NCBI GenBank assembly: GCA_963803155.1
Contig: CAWDMN010000087.1
Coordinates: 65,400 to 129,399, forward strand
DNA length: 64,000 nucleotides
Direction: 5' to 3'
Source: CAWDMN01 sp963803155
GTDB taxonomy: Bacteria > Acidobacteriota > Terriglobia > Versatilivoradales > Versatilivoraceae
A model generated the notes under the pieces. It did no database searches and was not told the DNA's origin. It worked only from the letters and a program-made list of their open reading frames with translations. This document shows positions 18,004-26,120 of this stretch, piece after piece. Within the stretch, counting starts at the first letter, position 1. The number at the start of each line of letters is the position of its first letter. Position numbers and translations under genes: made by a program.

Positions 18004-19135
18004 GGACTATTGCCTCGGGAAGAGGGACCTCCCGGAATGGGAAACTTATGGTGGCGCATAATCCGCCCTCGGCCAGGTTTTCCAATTCCACCCGCTGATC
18101 TTCTCCAAATAACTGGCGCAAACGCTCACGGGAATTGGATAGCCCTATCCCTAAGCCATTTCTGCATTCCGTTTTTCCTGTCATTCCGGGCCCATTGTCC
18201 TTCACCTGCAACACCAATCGATGATTCTGCCTGTGGGCGCTTACTTTCAAGCGTCCCTCTCCCGGCGTCTGTGTAATTCCATGCTGGATGGCATTCTCCA
18301 CCAAGGGTTGAAGAATAAAATTGGGAACCAGCACATTCTGGAGTAAGGGAGCAATATCGAATTCAATTTTCAAACGATCATTGAACCGCATCTGTTCAAT
18401 GGCCAGATAGAGTTTCAGAAATTCCAATTCCTCTCGCAGCGGCACCAAAGTTTGATCCAATTTTTTGAGCGTCAATCGCAAGAGGTTGCTCAGGGTCTCC
18501 AGCATGCGGCAGGCGGCTTCGGCATCTTCGCGGACCAGCACATAGATGGCATTCAAGGTATTAAAAAGGAAGTGGGGGTGAAGCTGCATTTGCAATGCCT
18601 GCAAGTGGGCTTTGGCGAGCCTCGCCTCCAATTCAGCGGCCTTGCGCGCTCCTTGGATGTAAAGCAGGTAATAGTCGTAGGCGTAACTCAAAAATACAAT
18701 GGGCAGGAAATGGACTAATCGCCAATAAGGATTCAGCTGAAGCATCACGGTGAAGATATTCTTGAAAGTGTACCGCGTTTCCTCCGGGAAAAGCACCGGA
18801 ATGACGGCCGCATAAATATTTACATAAATGAACAAATGCAGAGCGGATATCAGAAGTCCCATTCCCACCATGACCAATAAGTTTCGCCATCGGCGGGGAG
18901 AGTCGAGCGGGAATTTGCGGGTGAGTTGCAGAATCAGGATAATAAGAATCCCCCACGCCAGGGAGTTGATGACATGATCGATCGCCAGACTGTAAAGGTA
19001 ATCCATCAGGGGTTCTTTGCGGCTTTCGGCGTCCCAATGATACCTTTGCATGGTCATGAAGACAGCCAGGATCTGATAGATGCCGAAGACCACGATCCAG
19101 CGATGCCAAAGGTCGCGCCAGAAGATTTTTTTCAT
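17996..19135 (-). CDS. LytS/YpdA-type sensor histidine kinase
   Basis: 379 residues. Four membrane segments occupy about residues 12-160, with no recognisable extracytoplasmic sensor domain. The cytoplasmic part has the His_kinase signature QLHPHFLFNTLNAI with His186 and His188; the His of PHFLFN (His188) is the expected phosphorylation site. A GHKL ATPase domain follows, with the N-box LVENAIQHG and G-box NGPGMTG and GLGIGLSN. The start is supported by AGAGGG seven bases upstream. It forms a two-gene operon with the overlapping LytTR regulator. The membrane-embedded sensor suggests perception of a membrane-associated or small diffusible signal, which is an inference. Confidence 0.92.
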   Translation of the reverse strand: MKKIFWRDLWHRWIVVFGIYQILAVFMTMQRYHWDAESRKEPLMDYLYSLAIDHVINSLAWGILIILILQLTRKFPLDSPRRWRNLLVMVGMGLLISALHLFIYVNIYAAVIPVLFPEETRYTFKNIFTVMLQLNPYWRLVHFLPIVFLSYAYDYYLLYIQGARKAAELEARLAKAHLQALQMQLHPHFLFNTLNAIYVLVREDAEAACRMLETLSNLLRLTLKKLDQTLVPLREELEFLKLYLAIEQMRFNDRLKIEFDIAPLLQNVLVPNFILQPLVENAIQHGITQTPGEGRLKVSAHRQNHRLVLQVKDNGPGMTGKTECRNGLGIGLSNSRERLRQLFGEDQRVELENLAEGGLCATISFPFREVPLPEAIVHE

Positions 19136-19713
19136 TGGACCCTCTTTAGAATTTGCGGTCGGGCAGGGTTCGAGGTGGGTAGCGCGTAAAGAATCATAAC
19201 AAATTCACGGAAGGAGAAAAAGTGAAAAACCGTCTTCGGATGCAATTCAAACCGGCCTGCGGATGGATGAGGAAAAAGAAAGAACGAGAACAACCCTTAG
19301 GTGGAATCTTGAACAATCCAAAGGAAACGGCGGTGCAGATAGGCCCGAGGCGTATTGACGGCGGATAAAGTGGAAGGCGCGCGCGGCCACCGTCACCCGC
19401 GCAGCGCTCATTTTTTAGTTTAAATCAGGAAGGTTGGCCGACGGAGTCCGCCGCCCGCTTTCCCCTTTTATCCATACGCCACTTTGAATCGCACTCGGAC
19501 ATCGAATTTGAGCACAGTTATTTGGGCTTGGGGGAAGAAGTTTTTTATGTCATCATGGTGGAACAAATTCCGATGAGGGGAAGAAGGGTTTTCACACCAA
19601 ATAACGAATCGCGATGGCATTTCGGGGCAGAATCTCCAAGGAGGACGCAGTGTGGACCCGCTTAGAGACATCCGAGAGAATGGTGTAAAATAAGTCTCCA
19701 AAAAGGAGGGCAA
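19136..19713. other. Intergenic region between divergent units
   Basis: Separates the kinase operon (minus) from the SAM-hydrolase gene (plus) and should carry both promoters. At about 19370-19460 it includes a GC-rich, partly palindromic patch with GACGGAGTCCGCC; the complement of that motif also occurs near 16932. No gene is seen. Confidence 0.45.
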
Positions 19714-20556
19714 GTGTCCAAAGCGAAATCCATTATCACTCTGACTACAGATTTCGGACTGAGCGATCCTTTTGTCGGCATTCTTAAAGGAGTCATCCAC
19801 AACATTACACCGGATGCGGTGATCGTAGACATTACTCATGGGATTAGCTCGCACGACATTTTGGAGGCCGCTCTGGCCATTCGCTCTAGCCATTACTATT
19901 TCCCGCGCGGATCGATTCATGTGGTGGTGGTAGATCCGGGAGTGGGGACATCTCGCCGGCCGTTGTTGCTCGTTACCGAAAATCACCTATTAGTCGGACC
20001 GGACAATGGCGTTTTCTGGCCCATTTTTAAGTCTGCGCCCGAGTCCACGGTCATTCACCTGACCAAGGATGAATATTTCTTAAAACCGGTCAGCCACACA
20101 TTTCACGGTCGGGATATCTTTGCCCCCGTGGCCGCCTGGTTGAGCAAGGGTGTGGATCCATTGGATATGGGTGAAATTGTAGAGGCCCCCAAGGCTTTAA
20201 ATGTCCCGGAAGTCCGAAAAATTGGGACCAGCAAGCTGATTGGCACTATTTTGCGAGTGGATAAATTTGGAAATCTGATCACTAATTTGGCTCCCGCGGA
20301 CCTCCCTTCTTCAGAAGGCGAGTCTGCCCCCTATGTGTTCATCATCGGCTCCCATAGAATTTGTCAATTCCGTCGCAGTTACGCGGGTGCCGCTTCCGGA
20401 GAATTTTTTGCCATTTGGGGCAGTTCGGGACTGTTGGAAATTTCGGTAAATCAAGCTTCGGCCGCGGAATTGCTAGGAGTGCGAAAGAATCATGAATTTG
20501 ATGTGGAACTGGTGAGTCTTTCTCCTGGCGGAATCAGTGGCATCATGGAGTGGTGA
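19714..20556 (+). CDS. SAM hydroxide adenosyltransferase (DUF62 / chlorinase-fluorinase fold)
   Basis: 280 residues starting with GTG, preceded by AAGGAGGGCAA. The N-terminal part carries the family motif ITLTTDFGLSDPFVG, then VDITHGI and VVVDPGVGTSRRPLL, followed by VGPDNGVFWP. The C-terminal domain (about 180-280) includes KFGNLITN. These proteins split S-adenosylmethionine with water into adenosine and methionine. They share the fold of fluorinase and chlorinase, but I see nothing arguing for halide use. Cytosolic, with no signal peptide. The physiological role in bacteria is unsettled. It is followed at a distance by a GAF-Fis regulator on the same strand. Confidence 0.88.
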   Translation: MSKAKSIITLTTDFGLSDPFVGILKGVIHNITPDAVIVDITHGISSHDILEAALAIRSSHYYFPRGSIHVVVVDPGVGTSRRPLLLVTENHLLVGPDNGVFWPIFKSAPESTVIHLTKDEYFLKPVSHTFHGRDIFAPVAAWLSKGVDPLDMGEIVEAPKALNVPEVRKIGTSKLIGTILRVDKFGNLITNLAPADLPSSEGESAPYVFIIGSHRICQFRRSYAGAASGEFFAIWGSSGLLEISVNQASAAELLGVRKNHEFDVELVSLSPGGISGIMEW

Positions 20557-20800
20557 AACGGCAAACCGCCCTTTCAATGAATCCTCGGACTTTTCAGAAT
20601 CCCCTGTCTGTTTTAAGATCTTCAGTTCTCTGGCGTTCGTCCATATTTAATCCTTGCATGGAGTCGCAAGCCTCCCTTGGATCGCATCTATTCGCGCTGG
20701 TGCATTTCAGCCCGCACTTTTATCGGGCCGATCACTTGCGGGCTCTCCCCACTTGTGTAAAACTATGCATAGTCAACATTGAAATGGAAAGGGGCCAATC

Positions 20801-21535
20801 TTGTTCTCTATCAGTCGAGAAATCAGAGGCGATTATAGTGACCTATTGTTGGAAATGGCTGAAGCCTTATTGGTTCCGGGCAGACTGCTCAATAAAACTC
20901 TGGCGATCCTCGTTCATCTCTCCAATTGCGAGCGTGGCGCGGTTTTCTCTCTGGCCGCCGATAACAAGCTGGAACCGCAAACCTCCTTTAATGTGCCGTC
21001 CAATGCTTCGGGCCTATTGAGGGATGTTTGCAACAACTATTTGGGAGACCTCAATCATCGGACCCCGATGACTTATGTGCCTGACACCCGCAAGGATGAC
21101 AAGTTCAGAAAAATCTCTATCCTGAAGAATAGCGATATACTCTCCTTTGCCTGTTTGCCGCTAATTCTGGAAGAAAAAGTTCATGGAGTGCTCTATCTCG
21201 ACAGTACTTCCTCCGCACAGATTTTTACGCCCAGCGATTTGGAAAGAATTTCCCGTTTCTCCCGTCTTACGATTCATGCCTTGATTCGAGAGCAGATGCT
21301 GGCGGATACGCGGGTAAATGTTCCCACTGTTTCCGTGGATGATTATTTGGCGGAACGCTCCATTGAAGATTTGGAGCGTCAACAATTGCATACTTTACTC
21401 GAGAAACACAATTGGAACGTCACTCGCACCGCCAATTCTCTGGAGATGCCGAGAAGAACCCTCTACAATAAAATGGCGAAATATGGCATTCATCGCCCTC
21501 GTCGCGGGAATTCCATAAAATCCAAGACGGACTGA
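20801..21535 (+). CDS. GAF-domain transcriptional regulator with Fis-type helix-turn-helix
   Basis: 244 residues from a TTG start, supported by AAAGGGG about seven bases upstream. A GAF domain spans about residues 30-165 (LLNKTLAILVHLSNCERGAVFSL ... FACLPLILEEKVHGVLYLDS). The C-terminal 45 residues form a Fis-type HTH (LEKHNWNVTRTANSLEMPRRTLYNKMAKYGI). The AAA+ sigma-54-activating module that normally sits between these domains in NtrC/NorR-like regulators is missing. It therefore cannot act as a classical enhancer-binding ATPase. A small ligand or redox-responsive DNA-binding protein is the likely reading. mutY starts only 21 bp after its stop, so the two may share a transcript. Confidence 0.85.
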   Translation: MFSISREIRGDYSDLLLEMAEALLVPGRLLNKTLAILVHLSNCERGAVFSLAADNKLEPQTSFNVPSNASGLLRDVCNNYLGDLNHRTPMTYVPDTRKDDKFRKISILKNSDILSFACLPLILEEKVHGVLYLDSTSSAQIFTPSDLERISRFSRLTIHALIREQMLADTRVNVPTVSVDDYLAERSIEDLERQQLHTLLEKHNWNVTRTANSLEMPRRTLYNKMAKYGIHRPRRGNSIKSKTD

Positions 21536-21556
21536 ACGTTCCAAATCCTTCCACAG

Positions 21557-22675
21557 ATGTCTTCGCGCGAGTTCTCCCCCAAGGCGAATTTCCTGAACGC
21601 TCAACAGAGAAGAGAGCTGTGCCGCGCTTTGTTAAACTGGTTTCGGCAACACGGGCGCGTCTTGCCTTGGCGCAAGAACAAGGACCCCTACAGGATCTGG
21701 ATATCTGAAATCATGCTCCAGCAAACCCAGGTCCAGACCGTGGTCCCTTATTTCCGGCGATTTTTGAGACAATTCCCCCACATCGAGGATCTGGCGAGGG
21801 CGCCGCTTTCCGAAGTTCTGAAAGCCTGGGCTGGACTTGGTTATTATGCTCGTGCCCGTAATATGAAAAAAGCCGCTGAGGCCATAATTCAGAACTTTTC
21901 CGGCTCTTTTCCCCGACAATACGACCAATTGCTCGCTTTGCCGGGAATTGGGCGTTATACAGCCGGGGCCATCCTGAGCATAGCCTTCGGAGAGCCTCGG
22001 CCTTTGGTGGATGGAAATGTCGCGCGCGTCTTTGCGCGCCTCATGCTTTGGGACGATCTGACCAACGGGTCTCAATCCGCGAGGCTTTGGACGCTGGCTC
22101 AGGAATTGCTCCCAGCCAGTTCCCCTGGTGATTTCAATGAAGCCCTGATGGAATTAGGTGCAACCATATGTTTGCCGCGAGTTCCCCAATGTCCGTTTTG
22201 CCCCTGGAAGTTTCACTGTCAAGCCTGGGCGGAGGGCCGCCAAAATTCAATTCCCACTCGTAAAAAAAGGCTGGCCCCTCGCGAGGTAAGTCTCGCGGCG
22301 GTGGTGATCATAAAGCGAGGGAGAGTCTTATTAATTCATCGCCAGGGCGAGAAATGGCTGGAGGGATTTTGGGACTTCCCCCAGATGGAGCATGGTGAAA
22401 CCCAGCCAGCCGCGCGGATCTTCTCCGAGTTGAGCCGCCAGTTGGGAATTACGATTGAGAAACCACGATGGATAGGAAGTCTGCGACACGGGATCACCAG
22501 GCATAGGATCACCTATGCCATTTATCTCCTTCGTCTCGATCCGTGGCAAGAAGCAGCGCCAAAACAGAAAACCTGGCGTTGGGTCTCCTGGGGCCGGCTC
22601 GATCAATTTCCCCTGGGAGCGGTCACTCGTCAAATGGCGCAGTTGGCTTATGCCTCCAGACGATTCCTCAAATGA
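21557..22675 (+). CDS. mutY: Adenine DNA glycosylase MutY
   Basis: 372 residues, the usual length for MutY. The N-terminal domain has EIMLQQTQVQTVVPYF, the helix-hairpin-helix LPGIGRYTAGAI, and the catalytic Asp in VDGNVARV. The iron-sulfur loop is intact: Cys205-X6-Cys212-X2-Cys215-X5-Cys221. The C-terminal Nudix-like 8-oxoguanine recognition domain is at about 240-370. It excises adenine mispaired with 8-oxoguanine. It lies 21 bp downstream of the GAF-Fis regulator and upstream of thioredoxin, all on the plus strand; grouping with an oxidative-stress theme is plausible but inferred. Confidence 0.95.
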   Translation: MSSREFSPKANFLNAQQRRELCRALLNWFRQHGRVLPWRKNKDPYRIWISEIMLQQTQVQTVVPYFRRFLRQFPHIEDLARAPLSEVLKAWAGLGYYARARNMKKAAEAIIQNFSGSFPRQYDQLLALPGIGRYTAGAILSIAFGEPRPLVDGNVARVFARLMLWDDLTNGSQSARLWTLAQELLPASSPGDFNEALMELGATICLPRVPQCPFCPWKFHCQAWAEGRQNSIPTRKKRLAPREVSLAAVVIIKRGRVLLIHRQGEKWLEGFWDFPQMEHGETQPAARIFSELSRQLGITIEKPRWIGSLRHGITRHRITYAIYLLRLDPWQEAAPKQKTWRWVSWGRLDQFPLGAVTRQMAQLAYASRRFLK

Positions 22676-22869
22676 AATGGAGGAAGGCATCGCGGCAAAG
22701 GTCAAAGACAATTCTTGCCGGGATCGGGTATAATGAACTTAAACGGGACGGTCGGAATTTCTTGACATTTAATCCGCCGGCCCCAAAAATGAGATCATTA
22801 TCTCTCGCATTTTATGTCGGAACCTATGTTGCAATTTGGCTGCCTTGCCGAATGAAAGGAGCTTTGCCC

Positions 22870-23196
22870 ATGAGCGACAACCTTCTTGAGTTTTCCGATG
22901 CAAATTTTGAAAAGGAAGTCTTGCGGTCGGACACTCCCGTGTTGGTTGATTTCTGGGCCCCCTGGTGTGGACCCTGTCGGATGATCGCCCCAGTTGTGGA
23001 GCAAATCGCCAATGAATTTGCGGGCCGGATTAAAGTGGGGAAATTGAATACCGACGATAATGGGGGAATTTCTGAGCGTTATGACATCAGGAGCATTCCC
23101 ACTCTTGTGCTCTTCAAAAATGGACAAGTTGCGGATCGAAAAATCGGCGCTCTTCCCAAGAAAGAATTGGAGACGCTGTTGAATGCTCATGTGTAA
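22870..23196 (+). CDS. trxA: Thioredoxin
   Basis: 108 residues, standard thioredoxin length. The active site Trp32-Cys33-Gly34-Pro35-Cys36 is intact, with VLVDFWAPW before it and the cis-proline loop RSIPTLVLFKNG after it. The start at 22870 follows AAAGGAG; longer in-frame extensions upstream are unlike thioredoxin. A cytosolic disulfide reductase. About 195 bp separates it from mutY, so it may have its own promoter. Confidence 0.96.
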   Translation: MSDNLLEFSDANFEKEVLRSDTPVLVDFWAPWCGPCRMIAPVVEQIANEFAGRIKVGKLNTDDNGGISERYDIRSIPTLVLFKNGQVADRKIGALPKKELETLLNAHV

Positions 23197-23317
23197 TGTG
23201 TCATTCCCCCGCTTTCCTGGGGCCGTTAGTTGAGAAAAGGACTCAGAGCACTGAAAAAATCGGAGGAAATAAACATAGCAGTCCCGCAGTCAGCCCAAGA
23301 GAATGAAGAAGGAATAA

Positions 23318-23406
23318 TGGAGGCGGCCTGCCCTCAGGCCGTCTTTGCATGTTTGGCAATCTTAGGCGGGGTGAGAGCATCCTGCCTCCATCCACGCTAT
23401 TTTCTT
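23318..23406. repeat. Palindromic repeat, family C copy 2
   Basis: Second copy of the unit at 11120-11206 (TGGAGGCGGCCTG ... CCTCAGGCCGTCT ... GTTTGGCA ... CTCCATCCACGCTAT). It ends only seven bases before the start codon at 23414 and so includes the leader of the cyclase-family gene. Confidence 0.7.
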
Positions 23407-23413
23407 TGGAGTT

Positions 23414-24049
23414 ATGCCACGCCGAATTTACGATATTTCTCTCACGATTGAGCCGGGAATGTTGGCCTTTGAAGGGGATCCTCCCGTTGCCATTCATCGC
23501 AGCCGTTTGATTTCCCACGGTGATCCCTACAATCTCACCGCGCTTGCCTTCGGTTCCCACACCGGCACACACATGGATGCTCCCCGTCACTTCAATGATC
23601 GGAGCCCCGCCATGGATGAGGTCTCGCTCGATCATTTTTATGGCCCGGCTCGAGTTTTGGAGATTCCCGGGAAAGAAGCCATCCAAGCGCAAGATCTGCG
23701 CCCCTTCGAGATTCAGCGAGGTGAAATCATTCTCTTGAAAACTCGCAATTCCGAATTTATTCGGGAGCGGCAATTCCGGCGAGATTTTTCCTATTTGACT
23801 CTCGACGCCGCCCAGCATTTGCTGGATTCGGGCATTTTGACGATTGGGATCGATTATCTCTCCTTGGAAAAATTTGATAGCCAGGACTTCGCCGTCCACC
23901 ACACACTGCTGGACAACAACATAATCATCCTTGAGGGATTGGTGCTTGCTGAGGTCCCCGCGGGGGACTATCAATTGATTGCCCTGCCTCTAAAAATCAA
24001 AGAAGGGGACGGTAGTCCCGTTCGTGCCATTCTGGTGCGGGAAGAATAA
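23414..24049 (+). CDS. Cyclase-family metal-dependent hydrolase (kynurenine formamidase-like)
   Basis: 211 residues. The family metal-binding motif HxGTHxDAPxH is present in SHTGTHMDAPRHF at about residues 48-60. The N-terminus IYDISLTIEPGMLAFEGDPP and the late GIDYLSLEKF ... FAVHHTLLDNNIIILEGL are also characteristic. Known members hydrolyse N-formylkynurenine or related amides and lactones. Without other tryptophan-catabolism genes nearby, the substrate cannot be assigned. The start is preceded by a weak TTTGGAG. The leader contains a family C repeat, so transcription probably begins within or upstream of that palindrome. Confidence 0.85.
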   Translation: MPRRIYDISLTIEPGMLAFEGDPPVAIHRSRLISHGDPYNLTALAFGSHTGTHMDAPRHFNDRSPAMDEVSLDHFYGPARVLEIPGKEAIQAQDLRPFEIQRGEIILLKTRNSEFIRERQFRRDFSYLTLDAAQHLLDSGILTIGIDYLSLEKFDSQDFAVHHTLLDNNIIILEGLVLAEVPAGDYQLIALPLKIKEGDGSPVRAILVREE

Positions 24050-24294
24050 AAAGATCTTGAGTCAACCAATCGAGGAAGAGAACGCATTTAGATGGCTGCA
24101 ATCCTGGCCAAAATCCTTGAACCTTGCCGGTTCGTGATTGCGAAGTCCACCACAGACTACTTCAATCGCACATTCTCGTAATTTGGAGCAAAGTGGACGC
24201 ACAAGGGCTGGTTAGCCGGCTCGCGCCTCGGGCCGGCCTTTGTGAGCCTGCTCGCGGGCCAGCTCAGCATCGCAGTCGAATATGATACGCAAGA

Positions 24295-25800
24295 TTAGGC
24301 GGGCTTCTGATGTTCGAAGAGAAGCTGGTAAAGTTTCTCTTGCCGGGCTTGCGCGGTTTGATGAAGTGGCCGATATTGCATTCTGGGGTGAATGAGGGTA
24401 CCCGTGGGGCGAGGCATCGATTCCAAGGCCGAAATCAATCCCAATTTTTCCAGGGCCAACAAAGCCGCGCCGCGGCTGGAAGCTTCAGGACTCGAAGTCA
24501 CCAAAATGGAATGAGCGAGTGCGTCGGCCATGATTTGCACCCACAATTGAGACTGTTCCAGCGCCCCGCCCGTAGCCACAATTTGCGATTCCGTCGGCAG
24601 CACTTCCGCCAGCCTCGCTCTGATGTTTTCAAAACGGTAAGCCACCGCCTCCATGCCAGCCAGCAGGATATGAGCCGGGCGAGTCTCCAGAGTCATTCCA
24701 CAAATTACTCCGCGGGCAAGTGGATTCCAACCGGTGCTGCGCTCCCCGGCCAGGAACGGGAGCACAGTCAATCCATGAGAAGCCGGCAGGATAGACGCCA
24801 GTTCCGCTTCGAGAGAGGAAAAGCTGGAGTCAATCTGGAGTGACTCTCTTAACCATTGAAAGAAATTGCCGCCATTGCTGAGTGCCCCTCCCATCAAAAA
24901 TCTTTCCCGGTCGACGTGATAGCACCAGAGCCCTTCGGGTATGTGATCGCAGTCACCTCGAAATACCATCCGCATGGCCCCTGAGGTGCCAACCATGAGG
25001 GCAATTTGATCCGAGGAAAAACAGCCGCAGCCGATGTTGCTGCAAGCGCCGTCCCCTAGGGCCGGAAACCATGGGATGGCCCGCAATGCCGGCCAGCGCG
25101 TTGAATAGGGAGAGAGCAGACCTTTGAAGGGATGGTCCATATCGATCAAAGGAGAGAGTCGAGATTCCTGAACCTCCAGAGCTCTCAACAATTCCCCGTC
25201 CCATCGGCATTTTCTTTGGTCCAACAGGCCAGTCCCAGATCCCATTGAAATACTGCAAGCGTGTTTTCCAAAGAGTTTGTAATAAAAATGTTCTCCGATC
25301 GATCCCCACCAACTGACCCGCTGGAAGATATCCGCCCGTGCTTGGCTGAACCAGAGCAGTTTGGCGGGCAGATAGCTGGGATGAAACAGGCAACCGGTGC
25401 GCTGATGCATGGCATGCGGATCGAACCGGTTCCGCAAAAGCGCGGCGGCAGCGGCGCTGCGGGTGTCGGCCCAAGTCAGGACCGGTGAAAGAGGCAGGCC
25501 ATCGGGGCCAGTCCCCAAAAGACTATGCCAGAAGGTGCTAAAGGCAACTCCCTGAATAAACCGGCAGGCGGTACCGGCTTTTTCCAGAATCTCATCCAAA
25601 ACCTCCACCAATAGCCCGAACAGGAAATCCGCATCGATCTCAATCCCCCCTTCCCCGGAAAGTGCGAAATCGTAATTGCGTCGAGATTCATAGCCGGGCA
25701 CAAGATAGCCTTGAGCGTCAAAGACCAGGCAGCGCAACGAAGAGCTGCCTAAATCGATGGCCAGGATCAGAGGCGAACCAGATGGATGAGAGTCAGGCAT
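24295..25800 (-). CDS. FGGY-family carbohydrate kinase
   Basis: 501 residues from the ATG at 25800; in-frame codons before it have no ribosome site. The N-terminal ATPase lobe starts with ILAIDLGSSSLRCLVFD, the phosphate-1 loop. Then come ADTRSAAAAALL, the sugar-binding region around TGCLFHPSYLPAKLLW, GSGTGLLDQRKCRWDGELL, LGDGACSNIGCG, and the C-terminal ATP-binding stretch VATGGALEQSQLWVQIMAD. The overall match is to the FGGY family, and within it most like gluconate or pentulose kinases; the exact sugar is not decided. Cytosolic. It is divergent from the Gfo/Idh/MocA oxidoreductase, which suggests a shared role in sugar-acid or polyol metabolism. Confidence 0.87.
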   Translation of the reverse strand: MPDSHPSGSPLILAIDLGSSSLRCLVFDAQGYLVPGYESRRNYDFALSGEGGIEIDADFLFGLLVEVLDEILEKAGTACRFIQGVAFSTFWHSLLGTGPDGLPLSPVLTWADTRSAAAAALLRNRFDPHAMHQRTGCLFHPSYLPAKLLWFSQARADIFQRVSWWGSIGEHFYYKLFGKHACSISMGSGTGLLDQRKCRWDGELLRALEVQESRLSPLIDMDHPFKGLLSPYSTRWPALRAIPWFPALGDGACSNIGCGCFSSDQIALMVGTSGAMRMVFRGDCDHIPEGLWCYHVDRERFLMGGALSNGGNFFQWLRESLQIDSSFSSLEAELASILPASHGLTVLPFLAGERSTGWNPLARGVICGMTLETRPAHILLAGMEAVAYRFENIRARLAEVLPTESQIVATGGALEQSQLWVQIMADALAHSILVTSSPEASSRGAALLALEKLGLISALESMPRPTGTLIHPRMQYRPLHQTAQARQEKLYQLLFEHQKPA

Positions 25801-25893
25801 GGAGAGCTCCACAAGAGATTTTGCTGCCACTGTTCTTATAGGCTAGCTGCGGACGGCTGTCAAATGACAATTGAGCGTAGATTTCAAGAAGAG

Positions 25894-26010
25894 CCTGTAG
25901 CGCCGACTCGTGTTTTTCAACGAGTCTGCGGTTTTTGGCCTTGCATCATTCCCGGTTCAGCGCCTGGCCAGGCTCAATTCCGCAGAGTCAAAAATCGACT
26001 CTGCGCTACG
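25894..26010. repeat. Two-hairpin palindromic repeat, family B copy 2
   Basis: Begins CCTGTAGCGCCGACTCG, with hairpin ACTCG ... CGAGTCTGCGG, and ends in a second hairpin CGCAGAGTC aaaaat CGACTCTGCG followed by CTACGG. It sits in the divergent promoter region between the kinase and oxidoreductase genes. Confidence 0.8.
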
Positions 26011-26120
26011 GTCGCTCTTTACGCGCCTTTAATTGCCCCAAAGCCGACAGTGCGTTGACACCATGCTTTTTATTTTGGTAGCCTTGCTTGTTTGATGTCC
26101 AACACTGCGAGGTCTCTTCC

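Noticed and set aside
19714..20556. Assignment as a halogenating enzyme (fluorinase or chlorinase)
   Set aside because: The sequence matches the common hydroxide adenosyltransferase group and no halide-specific insertion could be identified.
20550..21020. Plus-strand reading frame overlapping the GAF-Fis gene
   Set aside because: No domain and composition unlike a protein; it is a shadow of the intergenic region and the start of the regulator.
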